From Gemmatimonadaceae bacterium (lineage in GTDB: Bacteria > Gemmatimonadota > Gemmatimonadetes > Gemmatimonadales > Gemmatimonadaceae): DNA of 64,000 nt. Shown here one piece after another: positions 18,517 to 27,350 of the stretch (positions are counted from its first letter, which is position 1; each line of letters starts with the position of its first letter). The stretch spans positions 121,765-185,764 of the forward strand of contig JBBJNV010000002.1 of NCBI GenBank assembly GCA_037721215.1. The letters run 5' to 3'. Position numbers and translations under genes: made by a program. The notes below the pieces were generated by a model. It did not search any database and was not told the origin of the DNA. It saw only the letters and a list, made by a program, of their open reading frames with translations.

Positions 18517-18888
18517 TCAGACGTGTTGATCGACGAGAATCGGATTTCCGTCAGGGTCTTCAGTAACAAAACTGGCGGGACCGGTCGTACTCTCATCCGC
18601 TTCACTGAGGAATTTCACCCCCTGCGATTTCAGCTGGCGTTGAAGGTCGCGAACGTCGGCGAAGTTGTCGACCTTGCGGGCGTTGCTGTCCCAGCCGGGA
18701 TTGAAGGTCAGCATGTTACGCTCGAACATTCCCTGAAAGAGACCGATGACGTGATCTTCGTTCTTCAGTATCAGCCAGTTCTGCGAGGCATCTCCGCCGA
18801 AGACACTGAATCCCAGCTTTTCGTAAAAGTCCTTCGAGGCCGCCAGGCCTTTGACTGCAAGACTGATCGAGAATGCGCCGAGATTCAT
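18517..18888 (-). CDS. VOC-family protein (glyoxalase fold)
   Basis: A single VOC module of 123 residues. AVKGLAASKDFYEKLGFSVF opens the fold and TEDPDGNPILVDQHV closes it. The start ATG 18888 has AGGAGC upstream, and the longer frame (to 19092) is non-coding promoter sequence of the divergent lipoprotein gene. Substrate unknown. The ending GNPILVDQ is frequent in a lactoylglutathione-lyase-like subgroup of unknown activity. Confidence 0.9.
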   Translation of the reverse strand: MNLGAFSISLAVKGLAASKDFYEKLGFSVFGGDASQNWLILKNEDHVIGLFQGMFERNMLTFNPGWDSNARKVDNFADVRDLQRQLKSQGVKFLSEADESTTGPASFVTEDPDGNPILVDQHV

Positions 18889-19130
18889 GCATAGCTCCTG
18901 GTTATGGGTTCCGCCGCCTTCGAGGTTCGAAATTTCGAGCAAGGACTGAGATTCAGCAAACGCCAATGATCCTCGACCGCTTTTTTTGTCGCGTACCTTA
19001 TCGGAGCGGTTCCTGCCCTGCACATCCCAGTTCAAACCGCCGAATCCTGATTGAGAAACGACGCTTTTCCCGTCTGGGCGTGCACCGGCCATGGTTACGC
19101 CAGATTCCCACCACTGACAGAGAGAACAAC

Positions 19131-19886
19131 ATGGACAGATTGTTTAGCAAAGACCTCAACGGGGCCCTTGCACGGAACCCGGTCCACAATGCGTATCCAA
19201 ACTACCGTCGGCTGGCGTCGTACGGCGCGGTACTCGCCGTGTCGGCGATTCTCGGGCTTACGGCGTGTGGAAAGGACCATCCAACGACGCCACCTGTCAC
19301 GCCGCCTCCGACCACCGCGACTCCACCTCATGAAACGACAGTTCCGGCCACCACCTCGGGCTTCGTCGAAGCCAGAACGTCGCAAATCGTGACAAACGGA
19401 GGGGCCCCGGCGCAGGTGTTCGACGACTTTACCCTATCCGCAACGCGGACGATCAACACCGTCGACTGGCAGGGCATCTACTGCGTCCAGCAGGTCAATG
19501 CTCCCGCTCCCGCGCCAACGGCGTCCAGTTTTACCGTGGCGTTTTATCCTGACGCAGCCGGCCGACCAAATATTGCAGGCAGGATACAGACATCGACGTA
19601 CACCGTCGCTCAGGTGGGTCAGGTGTTCGAAAAGACCGTCGGGGGTCTGACGTGTGGCACGGCTGCGAATACGACATGGCCGTTCTACAGGTACTCCGTG
19701 GCGCTGGCCACTCCATTCACCGCGGCAGCAAACACGAAATACTGGATCAGCATTCAGGCCACGACGCCGTCCTACAACGTGTATTTCGGCTGGCGCGACG
19801 GAACGCCGCACAACAATTCGTCGCTCCAGCTGTTCCAGGGGACGTACACGACCTACAACGTCGACCGCGCGTATGCCCTCAAATAG
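19131..19886 (+). CDS. Secreted lipoprotein with proline/threonine linker
   Basis: The 251-residue product has a long N-region, a hydrophobic segment and a lipobox (LGLTACGKD). A low-complexity Pro/Thr linker (about residues 50-75) follows, then a beta-rich domain containing the DDFTLSATRTINTVDWQGIYC stretch and YWISIQA. The pattern resembles lectin- or adhesin-like secreted domains, but I recognise no named family. ATG 19131 starts the signal; it is followed by a strong hairpin at 19898. Confidence 0.7.
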   Translation: MDRLFSKDLNGALARNPVHNAYPNYRRLASYGAVLAVSAILGLTACGKDHPTTPPVTPPPTTATPPHETTVPATTSGFVEARTSQIVTNGGAPAQVFDDFTLSATRTINTVDWQGIYCVQQVNAPAPAPTASSFTVAFYPDAAGRPNIAGRIQTSTYTVAQVGQVFEKTVGGLTCGTAANTTWPFYRYSVALATPFTAAANTKYWISIQATTPSYNVYFGWRDGTPHNNSSLQLFQGTYTTYNVDRAYALK

Positions 19887-19897
19887 CAGATGACTCG

Positions 19898-19927
19898 ATT
19901 GCGGCCCTCTGGACTCGGGGCCGCAAT
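19898..19927. terminator. Strong hairpin between convergent genes
   Basis: ATTGCGGCCC, a 10-base loop and GGGCCGCAAT give a perfect 10-bp stem in the gap between the lipoprotein gene (+) and the nucleotidyltransferase gene (-). It probably serves as a bidirectional terminator. There is no strong T-run on either side. Confidence 0.55.
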
Positions 19928-19946
19928 ACGCGTTACGCTCGTATCA

Positions 19947-20435
19947 TCAGTCGTCGCGTTGTCGGATCTCCTCCCGCAACGCCTCGAGTTCCGCGATCAC
20001 TTCGAAATCCTTTGGGCGGCCCGCTGCGCGCTTCACGTAAATGAGCCACGGCAGGTCGAGCAGTTGCACCTTCCGGTTGAAGATCGTAATTGTCAGCGAG
20101 TGAGGGAGCAGATCGTCATACCCGCCACCGCCGGTGATCTCGCCTAGCAGGTCGATCGCACCGGCTTTCGTCGTCAGCGTAAAGTTGAGTCCCGCCCGCA
20201 GTGTCGCGACCGACCACTCGAACGGCAGGCCCGCCGGTGCTCCGCGCAGGTACGGCTCCAGGGGCGCCAGTGCCTCGACCACGCGCGCGAGATTTGCCGG
20301 CGAGCGAGCATACGAAATGTCGATGTCGTCGGTAAGCCGCGATGATCCGTGCGCGCGGGCAGCTACGCCGCCCACCACTATGAACTCCACCTCGGCATCG
20401 GTGAGCGCCGCAAGCAGAAGCTCCAGCTGATTCAT
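19947..20435 (-). CDS. Nucleotidyltransferase, putative toxin or effector (DUF6036-like)
   Basis: The 162-residue protein has a minimal nucleotidyltransferase core: VVGGVAARAHGSSRLTDDIDISY supplies the GG and Asp-x-Asp metal motif, and AGAIDLL may give the third Asp. Families like this include AbiEii/MenT-type toxins that modify tRNA or proteins. The ATG overlaps the stop of the Xre gene by 4 bases, the classical arrangement of a coupled antitoxin-toxin pair. The toxin role is inferred from context. Confidence 0.78.
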   Translation of the reverse strand: MNQLELLLAALTDAEVEFIVVGGVAARAHGSSRLTDDIDISYARSPANLARVVEALAPLEPYLRGAPAGLPFEWSVATLRAGLNFTLTTKAGAIDLLGEITGGGGYDDLLPHSLTITIFNRKVQLLDLPWLIYVKRAAGRPKDFEVIAELEALREEIRQRDD

Positions 20436-20830
20436 CGCGCACGCGCGGGTGATTTTCTGGTGGTCCGTTTTGCAAGCGTGGTGGCGTTCTGCAGCTCTCG
20501 CGAGGCATGCTGCCACTCCGACAGCGTGCGCAATCGCTCGTCGACGGACTTGCGCAGGTTCTCGCGTAGCAGGGTGCGGTCGACGTCGCGCTTGTAGCGT
20601 TCGACGATGGGATCCGGCGGGGCCAACGGTTCCAGAGTTACGGACAGCAGGAACCCGGTGGCGTTCGCACAGCGCACCAGCGTTTCGACGGTCGGATTGG
20701 TTCCACCGCGTTCAAGACTCGCGATGGCGGACTGGGAGGTGCCGACACGCTCGGCGAGATCGCGTTGCGTGAGTTTGCACTTCAGCCGCGCATCGAGTAC
20801 CGCGCGATGGATATTTTCAATATCGTACAC
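20432..20830 (-). CDS. Xre-family HTH regulator, putative antitoxin
   Basis: Residues 15-70 form a helix-turn-helix: TQRDLAERVGTSQSAIASLERGG is the recognition region. The C-terminal half is basic and helical and could contact the partner. It is the promoter-proximal gene of the pair with 19947-20435 and probably represses its own promoter in the gap at 20831-20977. Length (132 residues) suits an antitoxin with a DNA-binding N-terminus. Confidence 0.85.
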   Translation of the reverse strand: MYDIENIHRAVLDARLKCKLTQRDLAERVGTSQSAIASLERGGTNPTVETLVRCANATGFLLSVTLEPLAPPDPIVERYKRDVDRTLLRENLRKSVDERLRTLSEWQHASRELQNATTLAKRTTRKSPARAR

Positions 20831-20977
20831 AGTATCAACATATCTTATGACTGATCAGAGTCAAATCCGATCGCTTTTCAGCGCTCGCAGGTTGATGCGC
20901 GTCACCGTTGATGCCGGCGGCAGTCAGCGTCGGGATCGGCTCGTTGGCCTCGACCGGCGGCAGCCATCGCATCCTGA

Positions 20978-21523
20978 TCATCGTGGCAGGCTGGGACACC
21001 CAGCGCGATCGCCATGAAGCACGCCCTGGCCCTCGGAGCGCGCGATACTCCAGACTCCTGTCGGCTGCCGCACCACGTACACTCTATCAAAATTTCCGTA
21101 ACCGGTCGACCGGCTCGCACCAGAACACTTCGTTGTAAACTGCGTCCGCACACGGACGCGGCCAGTATCTTTCGCGACCGTGAAAGGCCCGATGTCCAGT
21201 TCATAAAAGACAGTATCCTCCGGCAACACGGGCCGTTCGCGGAGGATCGTGCGAAGCTGTGTCTCGAGCAGTGCACGTTGCGGTTCGTCCGGCGGAAGTG
21301 CGACACGCCACGGCTGGCGCGCGGTATCCGTCGCAGTTCGTACCAGGTGCGCGCTCAGCGAGTTGACTACGTGAACCAGAATACGTTGCCAGGCTGTCGA
21401 GTCGGTCTTCAAAGGCGCCAGGAAATGGCCAGGGCGTGCTTGCGCGTCGACTGAACTGGCGTGGAAAGTAGCAGCGACAACCACCGCTACAAACACTTTC
21501 AGCGTTCCCACTGACATCAGCAT
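20978..21523 (-). CDS. Hypothetical secreted protein
   Basis: The 181-residue product has a signal peptide (VFVAVVVAATFHASSVDAQA). The body has helical and then beta-like segments ending in GVWSIARSEGQGVLHGD, somewhat like small secreted stress proteins, but I recognise no family. Two Cys residues in the C-terminal half could form a disulphide. The start may be the first or third codon. It is separate from its neighbours. Confidence 0.6.
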   Translation of the reverse strand: MLMSVGTLKVFVAVVVAATFHASSVDAQARPGHFLAPLKTDSTAWQRILVHVVNSLSAHLVRTATDTARQPWRVALPPDEPQRALLETQLRTILRERPVLPEDTVFYELDIGPFTVAKDTGRVRVRTQFTTKCSGASRSTGYGNFDRVYVVRQPTGVWSIARSEGQGVLHGDRAGCPSLPR

Positions 21524-21604
21524 GCCGGGAGCATGGGGATCTTTACCGTTGAAAAGAGGAGGACATCAAAGCGCAAGACTGCTGGCCGACACCAACATAA
21601 CGAC

Positions 21605-23044
21605 CTATCTGACCTTCGTCCCGTCCCGGCTCCACACCTCAACTGTCCCGAATTTTCTCGCACGGATCGGCGCTTCTATCTGAGCCAGATCCCCGACGAC
21701 GACCATCGTGACCGCACCCGGTGCAAGCCGCTGCCGGGCGATCGCATTCAGCTCGGTGGCTGTTACCGCCCCCAGCCTCTCGCGATACGTGTTGTAGTAA
21801 TCGAGCGGCATGCCGTAGATGAGCAGCGTCTGTAGCCGGCCCGCAAGCTCCTGCACGCTTTGCACCGATGCCGGGAAGCTCGCGACAAGGTTGTTCACGG
21901 CTGCCTGATACTCGGCCGCCGGTACCGGCTCGTCCACGATGCGCCGGAACTCGTTCATTACCTCTGCCAGCGCGGAATCCGTCGCGTTCGTTCTGACGGA
22001 GCTCGAAGCATAAAAGGTTCCAGCATTCTGGAGAGCCGACAGTGACGTGTTGGCGCCATAAGTGAAGCCGCGTCGCTCGCGCAGGTTGGTATTGATGCGG
22101 GAAGTGAAACCACCACCCATTATCCGGTTCAGCACTGTCATCCTGAAAAACTCGTCATTCACCGTCGCAATCCCGGGCACGCCAACGTAAATCGCCGACT
22201 GCACCGAGGCTGGCCGGTCAACGAGAATTACTCTGGCCGAGGTCGCGGCGTGGAACGGATTGGCTGGCAATGCGATCGTCGGCGCTGGTGTATTCCAGTC
22301 GCCGAAAAGACGGGTGACCATCGCGACGGCATCGGCAAGCGCAATATCCCCCACGAACAGGATCGTCGTATTGGCAGGGGAGTACATTCGCGCGTGCCAG
22401 CTGACGACGTCAGCGCGTGTGATCGCGCTGAGGGTGGCTGCAGTACCGGCGGGACTGCGGGAGTATGGAGCTTCCGGACGGTACATCGCCCGCGAGAATG
22501 TCCGGTCGGCAATCGCTTCCGCGCTCGACATTGCCTGTTCGTAGCCGGAGAGCGCCTGAGAGCGCACCCGCCCGAATTCGCGCTCGTCGAATGTGGGAGA
22601 GCGTATCGCCGTTGCCGCGAGGGCGAGCGCCTCGGGAAAGACGTTGCTCAACGAGGTAACGTTGACACCCGCAGAGCCGTAGCCCGCTGAGGAAGCTAGT
22701 TGAGCCGCCAGTCCGTCGATGCGCTGCGCCAAGGCAGCCGAGCTCAAGCCTCCGGCGCCTCCCTCGATGAGCAGAGAGCCGGCGAGCGAAGCGAGGCCGC
22801 TCTTTGCGGACGGCTCGTAAACCGACCCGGCGTTCACGATAATCCGTGCGTGCACAATCGGCAGCGAGCGGCGCTCGGCCACAGCAACACGGATGCCGTT
22901 GGGCAGGCGCATCTCGCGGATTTCAGGAACGCGGAAAGGACGGAGCGGCCCAGGTGCTGGCGGACTCTCGCGCTCGGGCTGCTGCGCCTCAGCGGGAGTT
23001 GCGAGCGCAAGGACGACCAGGCCGGTGAGCAGATAGCGGCGCAT
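21605..23044 (-). CDS. M16-family peptidase, non-catalytic partner subunit
   Basis: A 479-residue secreted protein of the insulinase/processing-peptidase fold with a signal peptide ending in AEAQQ. The region equivalent to the zinc motif reads LASLAGSLLIEGG, so the HxxEH motif is absent. The C-terminal R/Y-type region (RINTNLRERRGFTYGA) is kept, as in the inactive partner of bacterial M16 heterodimers. Its start overlaps the stop of the catalytic subunit by one base, so they form a two-gene operon. Confidence 0.92.
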   Translation of the reverse strand: MRRYLLTGLVVLALATPAEAQQPERESPPAPGPLRPFRVPEIREMRLPNGIRVAVAERRSLPIVHARIIVNAGSVYEPSAKSGLASLAGSLLIEGGAGGLSSAALAQRIDGLAAQLASSAGYGSAGVNVTSLSNVFPEALALAATAIRSPTFDEREFGRVRSQALSGYEQAMSSAEAIADRTFSRAMYRPEAPYSRSPAGTAATLSAITRADVVSWHARMYSPANTTILFVGDIALADAVAMVTRLFGDWNTPAPTIALPANPFHAATSARVILVDRPASVQSAIYVGVPGIATVNDEFFRMTVLNRIMGGGFTSRINTNLRERRGFTYGANTSLSALQNAGTFYASSSVRTNATDSALAEVMNEFRRIVDEPVPAAEYQAAVNNLVASFPASVQSVQELAGRLQTLLIYGMPLDYYNTYRERLGAVTATELNAIARQRLAPGAVTMVVVGDLAQIEAPIRARKFGTVEVWSRDGTKVR

Positions 23045-24462
23045 CAGTTGCCCCTCGGCGCGCTTTGCTGCGCAGCCGGAACGAAGATGAGTGTCACTCG
23101 ATTGGCGGGTGTGAGATACGTAGATGCCACCGACCGCAGCTGCTCGAGAGTTACTGCGTCGAACTCCGCGAGACGACGGTTCACCCAGTCGGGATTCCCG
23201 TAGAACGTCTGCCCCTCGGCTAGGCGATCGGCACGGCCGCCGAACCCTCCCATTGTCTGCAATCCGTTGACGAACTGAAACCGCACTGCGGCTTTAACTC
23301 GCGCGAGCTGCTCCGGCGTGATTGCCACCACCGCGCTGTCGAGGGCGCTGCTGAGCGCATTCGCCAGCGAATCAGAATTGGCGCCGGGGCTACCGACGGC
23401 GTTGGCTATGAGCAGATCGGCGCCCTCCACCAGCCCGAGGCTGAATGCGGTAGCACTGGTCGCGGCCTGTCGCTCTCTCACCAGGCGGGAGAAGAGATGG
23501 CTGCTTCGACCGCTGCCAAGGACCGCAACCAGAAGGGGTACAGACGCAGAACCCTGTGCCCGCGTTGGTGGTACCCGGTGACCGATGAATACTGCCGGCG
23601 TGCGGGCATTCGCGTCATTTACGATCTCGCGCGCCGGAGTGGACAGGACAGAGGTTACCGCAGTCGAGCGAAGCGCCGGCCGTGGGACGCCGCGGGGAAT
23701 AGTTCCGAAATATTTCCTGACCAGCGCCTTCGACGCATCAAGATCGATATCGCCCGCAATGACGACCACTGCGTTGTCGGGCGAGTAATACTGACTGAAG
23801 AAAGTCTTGACGTCCTGCAGCGTCTGGGCGGACAGATCCTGCATGGATCCCAGCACGGAATGGCTGTATGGATGACCGGCCGGAAACGCATACCCGATCA
23901 TCTTCTCGATCCAGCTTCCGTACGGCTGGTTATCGGTCGACTGCCGCCGCTCGTTCTTTACTATCTCACGCTGCGCATCGACGGCCTGGATGGTGAGTGC
24001 TTCGCCCGCGGTGCGCATGTGATCAGCCTCGATCCACAACGCCAGATCGAGCTGGTTCGATGGCACCTGCTGGAAATAGTTCGTTCTATCGAAGCTGGTG
24101 GTACCGTTGATTTCGACTCCTGCTCGTCCGCCGGCCTGTTCCAGAAGGGCAAAGCGCTCCTGATCGCGGACGTTACGCGAGCCTTTGAAAAGCATGATGT
24201 GCTCGTAGATGTGAGCGAGTCCCGTGCGGCCGGGTTGTTCGTGCTTCGAGCCGACGTTGTACCAGGAGTTGACTGCCACAATGGGTGCCGAGCGGTCGAC
24301 ATGGTACACCACGTTCAACCCGTTTGGCAGCTTCTCGTGCACGTAGTCAATCCGCACGCTCGAGGTAACCGGCGGCCGGGCAATACTGGCGCCGGGTGCG
24401 GTAGTGCACTGCGGAAGGGCCAGAAGCGTGACCGGGACAGCTAGACGGAGCAGTTTTTTCAT
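23044..24462 (-). CDS. M16-family zinc peptidase, catalytic subunit
   Basis: The 472-residue product carries the inverted zinc motif HIYEH at residues 84-88, and VDAQREIVKNERRQ supplies the downstream Glu ligand. A lipobox-like LLALPQC at the N-terminus suggests lipid anchoring. It should form a heterodimer with the inactive subunit encoded next, degrading short peptides in the periplasm. Confidence 0.94.
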   Translation of the reverse strand: MKKLLRLAVPVTLLALPQCTTAPGASIARPPVTSSVRIDYVHEKLPNGLNVVYHVDRSAPIVAVNSWYNVGSKHEQPGRTGLAHIYEHIMLFKGSRNVRDQERFALLEQAGGRAGVEINGTTSFDRTNYFQQVPSNQLDLALWIEADHMRTAGEALTIQAVDAQREIVKNERRQSTDNQPYGSWIEKMIGYAFPAGHPYSHSVLGSMQDLSAQTLQDVKTFFSQYYSPDNAVVVIAGDIDLDASKALVRKYFGTIPRGVPRPALRSTAVTSVLSTPAREIVNDANARTPAVFIGHRVPPTRAQGSASVPLLVAVLGSGRSSHLFSRLVRERQAATSATAFSLGLVEGADLLIANAVGSPGANSDSLANALSSALDSAVVAITPEQLARVKAAVRFQFVNGLQTMGGFGGRADRLAEGQTFYGNPDWVNRRLAEFDAVTLEQLRSVASTYLTPANRVTLIFVPAAQQSAPRGN

Positions 24463-24803
24463 CAGGAAGCCGCGGGCTCTGCGACGGTGGAAGTTGATGG
24501 GCGCGATGCACGCTCATCGTTCATCTCCGGTACGATGGCAGAAATTAACGATGCACGCAATTCCGCGATGCGATGGCTGGAATTCAGTTCAAATGGAGGA
24601 GCGAATTTTCTTCAGAACCGCGAATTGAGGGCTTTTGCGGATCCAGGACCAACGGCAATCGACGATTGGCGACTTAGTGCGGAGCGAGGGCTTTACAGCC
24701 CGAAAGGGTACAGATCGGGAGGTCAGGTAAGTCATAAGACGTTATCCAACAGGGCAGAGCTACTCTTGCAGATGAAAGAAGTACGTCATAAATTTCATGT
24801 GTA
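24463..24803. other. Intergenic region between the M16 operon and the toxin-antitoxin island
   Basis: This 341-base stretch separates divergent genes and must hold both promoters. It is less GC-rich near the right side (AT-rich run around 24785-24800, just before the antitoxin ATG). I see no reliable coding sequence and no clear hairpin. Confidence 0.5.
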
Positions 24804-25187
24804 ATGACCGCCTCTCTCCTTGGCAGCACGCTTTCTCAGCCTGATCCATCCCCGGTTCTTGCCAAAGCGGCAATCGCTGCCGCGGCGCGCCTCGGGCTCC
24901 GCAACAAGCACCTGGCCGAGGTCATCGGGACGAGCGAGGCGTCGGTGTCGCGGTTGCGGAGCGGGCGGGGGCTCGACCCCGAACGGAAGGAAGGCGAGCT
25001 GGCACTGCTGTTTCTCCGCCTCTACCGGTCGCTCGACACACTCGTAGGCGGCGACGATGAAAAAGCGCGCCGCTGGCTGCACGCCGCGAATGATCACATT
25101 GGTGGAGTGCCTGCAGAGCGAATCCGGACCGTGGAGGGACTGATCGATGTCGTCCAGTATCTGGACGCGATGCGCGGGCGACTCTGA
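24804..25187 (+). CDS. Xre/MbcA/ParS-type antitoxin
   Basis: The 127-residue protein has an N-terminal HTH (RNKHLAEVIGTSEASVSRLRSG) and a C-terminal toxin-binding domain (DUF2384 type) ending in GGVPAERIRTVEGLIDVVQYLD. This is the standard antitoxin of RES-domain toxins: it blocks the toxin active site and autoregulates the operon. It overlaps the toxin gene by 41 bases. Confidence 0.92.
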   Translation: MTASLLGSTLSQPDPSPVLAKAAIAAAARLGLRNKHLAEVIGTSEASVSRLRSGRGLDPERKEGELALLFLRLYRSLDTLVGGDDEKARRWLHAANDHIGGVPAERIRTVEGLIDVVQYLDAMRGRL

Positions 25188-25902
25188 GCTTCGGCCGCTT
25201 CACATCTCGCCGTGGCGGGTGGTGGAAGCGCAGCATCAGGTGTCTACCCGCAAGCTCGTCGACTCAGCCGAAGAACAGGCGCTCCTCGAAGAGATGATCG
25301 ACAGGGTTAAGCCAGCCGATCACACGAGGGGCCGGCTGCATTATCTGCTGTTCACGCCGTTCCGGTATCCACCGCTCAGGCATGGGTCCCGGTTTGGTGC
25401 TCGGCACGAGCGTGGAATCTGGTACGGTTCGATGGAGCGGCGAACGGCGTTCGCCGAAGTCGCCTACTACCGGCTTCTCTTTCTCGAGGGGAGCCGAGCT
25501 TCGCTTGGCACAGTGGAAACGCCACTCACGGCATTCAGTGCGCGCGTGCGCATCAGGCGGGGCATCGACCTCAGTGTGGCTCCGTTCGAAACTCATCGCC
25601 GGCTGATCTCGTCCCCCACCAGCTATCAATCATCGCAGTCACTTGGTACCGCCATGCGTGCGGCGGGTGTTGAAACGTTCATGTATTCGTCAGCACGCGA
25701 TGCCGAAAACGGACTCAACGTCGGAGTTTTCGTCCCATCGGTATTTGGGGTTGCCAGACCCAAGTCGCTCGAGACGTGGCATTGTGCCGCAACGCGCGAG
25801 CGGGTGGACATTACGCAGGCCGACTACTTCAAGCGTAACAGATTTGCGTTTATGCGAGCGGAGTTCATGGTGCAGGGGGCGCTGCCGGCGCCAGCATTGT
25901 GA
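25147..25902 (+). CDS. RES-domain toxin (NAD-degrading)
   Basis: The 251-residue protein has the RES motifs in order: GSRFGARH with the Arg, GIWYGS with the Tyr, FAEVAYYR with the Glu, and a late YSSARD with the Ser. Known RES toxins (MbcT, Res) destroy NAD+. The ATG at 25147 is supported by GGAGGG 8 bases upstream and starts inside the antitoxin gene, so translation is coupled. It is somewhat longer than minimal RES toxins because of an N-terminal extension of about 70 residues. Confidence 0.9.
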   Translation: MSSSIWTRCAGDSELRPLHISPWRVVEAQHQVSTRKLVDSAEEQALLEEMIDRVKPADHTRGRLHYLLFTPFRYPPLRHGSRFGARHERGIWYGSMERRTAFAEVAYYRLLFLEGSRASLGTVETPLTAFSARVRIRRGIDLSVAPFETHRRLISSPTSYQSSQSLGTAMRAAGVETFMYSSARDAENGLNVGVFVPSVFGVARPKSLETWHCAATRERVDITQADYFKRNRFAFMRAEFMVQGALPAPAL

Positions 25903-25955
25903 GCCATTGCGGCTCCGCTTGCACGCGTTGACAGATGGCCCTTTGTGGACGTGTG

Positions 25956-26324
25956 TCAGCCAGGTCTCGGCCGAAACAATGCGATGAGCACGCTGCTGGC
26001 AGCGAGACAACTTCCCAGTACAAATGCAACTGCCCAGAGTCCAAAAGCAGCTCTTGCACCGAGAAAGAATCCCACACCTCCCGCCGTCAGCGGGGCAACG
26101 ATAAGAATGATGATCGCCTGAGTGTAAGCGGAGTGCCTGGTGCGGCGGCGCCCAATTGAAGCCGCCATGACTCCGGCCGCGAAGACTGTCGCGGCCAGCG
26201 CCATCCAGAGCATGCGGAAGTCGGATGCAGTTTGCCAGGCGCGGAACAATCCGAAGACAATCGGAGCTGCACCGAGCAGTATTGCCGCGACGATGCTCAT
26301 TTGATGCTTAGCTGATCGTGCCAT
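25956..26324 (-). CDS. Small integral membrane protein, unknown function
   Basis: The 122-residue product has four predicted membrane helices (IVAAILLGAAPIVFGLF, MLWMALAATVFAAGVMA, IIILIVAPLTAGGVGFF, WAVAFVLGSCLAASSVL). ATG 26324 gives a short basic start; the upstream extension is not needed. No family is recognised. It lies between two toxin-antitoxin modules but nothing ties it to them. Confidence 0.65.
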   Translation of the reverse strand: MARSAKHQMSIVAAILLGAAPIVFGLFRAWQTASDFRMLWMALAATVFAAGVMAASIGRRRTRHSAYTQAIIILIVAPLTAGGVGFFLGARAAFGLWAVAFVLGSCLAASSVLIALFRPRPG

Positions 26325-26375
26325 TGTATACGGACCCCCGAACAAAGATAAAAATGCCGCGGATAGCACACAAAA

Positions 26376-26849
26376 TCATTTCGCGTGGCCTCTTCCGCGC
26401 AGTTTGCGAATTTCCTCCAGCACCTCTATATCAGCCGCATCCTGAAGCCTCCCCGTAAGCTTGGATTCGATAAGGTCGTCGATCGAAGCCGCCGGTACTG
26501 TAACTCCTTCTATGTCGAACGTCGTCGCGCCATGCCGGGCTAGTTCCCATTTCAGATTCCATGCGCGGGTGAGAATATCGACGTTGGGAGTGTCCCCGAT
26601 CATCGTTACCACGCGCGATGCGACATCTTTCGCCAGATGCTCGGCCGCTAATCCAAAGCCGAGTGACGCAAGTGCTCGCAACACTCGTTTCGCGTTGGCA
26701 ACCGTCGGCTCGATCAAAATATCGATGTCGCGGGTCGCTCGGGTCGTGCCCCAGAGCTGCATCGCCGTAGCGCCGACTATGACGTATTTCGCGCGTTCTG
26801 CATTCAATCGACTGCAGACACGCGCCAGACTTGTCTCATAATCCTTCAC
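26376..26849 (-). CDS. Nucleotidyltransferase, putative toxin
   Basis: The 157-residue protein has a minimal nucleotidyltransferase core: VIVGATAMQLWGTTRATRDIDI provides the Gly and Asp-x-Asp motif, and PNVDILT the third acidic position. The C-terminal helix region (IDDLIESKLTGRLQDAADIEVL) is typical of DUF6036/AbiEii-like proteins. It begins 2 bases after the RHH-like gene 26852-27211, so they form an operon. It belongs to the same fold as 19947-20435 but is paired with a different DNA-binding partner. Confidence 0.8.
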   Translation of the reverse strand: MKDYETSLARVCSRLNAERAKYVIVGATAMQLWGTTRATRDIDILIEPTVANAKRVLRALASLGFGLAAEHLAKDVASRVVTMIGDTPNVDILTRAWNLKWELARHGATTFDIEGVTVPAASIDDLIESKLTGRLQDAADIEVLEEIRKLRGRGHAK

Positions 26850-26851
26850 CG

Positions 26852-27211
26852 CTAGCGGCCTCGACTCCGCTTCCAGTCGAGAAAGTCCTCGTACCTGTCG
26901 AACATCACCAGTTGGTGTGTTCGGGGTTTCGACCGCGGCTTCGTCAATCGAACCGTCTCCTCGGCGGCGCGCACCCGGGCTTCAGGAGTCAGCTGCATGT
27001 CACGCTCGAGCTGCGCGCGCCGGGAATCTCCAAGGCCTTTTGCCGTGGGTACGGCCTCTCTGACGCCCGGATCCGCGGCATATCGCCGAATAGACTCGGC
27101 TATGATCCAGCTGCGGGACCGGTCGTGGCGTACCGCCAGTCGGTCGGCTGCCGCCAAATCAGCTGCCGGGAGGGTGATCGCAATTCGTGCAAAAGGCTTG
27201 GGCGCTGGCAT
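26852..27211 (-). CDS. Ribbon-helix-helix (CopG-like) protein, putative antitoxin
   Basis: Residues 8-45 (ARIAITLPAADLAAADRLAVRH, then SRSWIIAESIRRY) form a ribbon-helix-helix DNA-binding motif. The C-terminal tail is long, charged and probably disordered, ready to wrap around a toxin. It is the first gene before the nucleotidyltransferase at 26376-26849. Cognate function is inferred from operon structure. Confidence 0.78.
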   Translation of the reverse strand: MPAPKPFARIAITLPAADLAAADRLAVRHDRSRSWIIAESIRRYAADPGVREAVPTAKGLGDSRRAQLERDMQLTPEARVRAAEETVRLTKPRSKPRTHQLVMFDRYEDFLDWKRSRGR

Positions 27212-27350
27212 ATCGAGTAATACTGAGTATGCCTCAAGGATTCAATGCTGAGCCGAAACGAGTCATTCGGAACGAGTCGGCTTGGGGCGTTCCAGATAGT
27301 CGCGGCATCCAGCCTTCGCAGAGGCCAATACGGGACGCAACACGGCGTAT

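Noticed and set aside
23497..24444. Plus-strand frame of 315 codons
   Set aside because: It is antisense to the catalytic M16 peptidase; no start signal and no recognisable motif.
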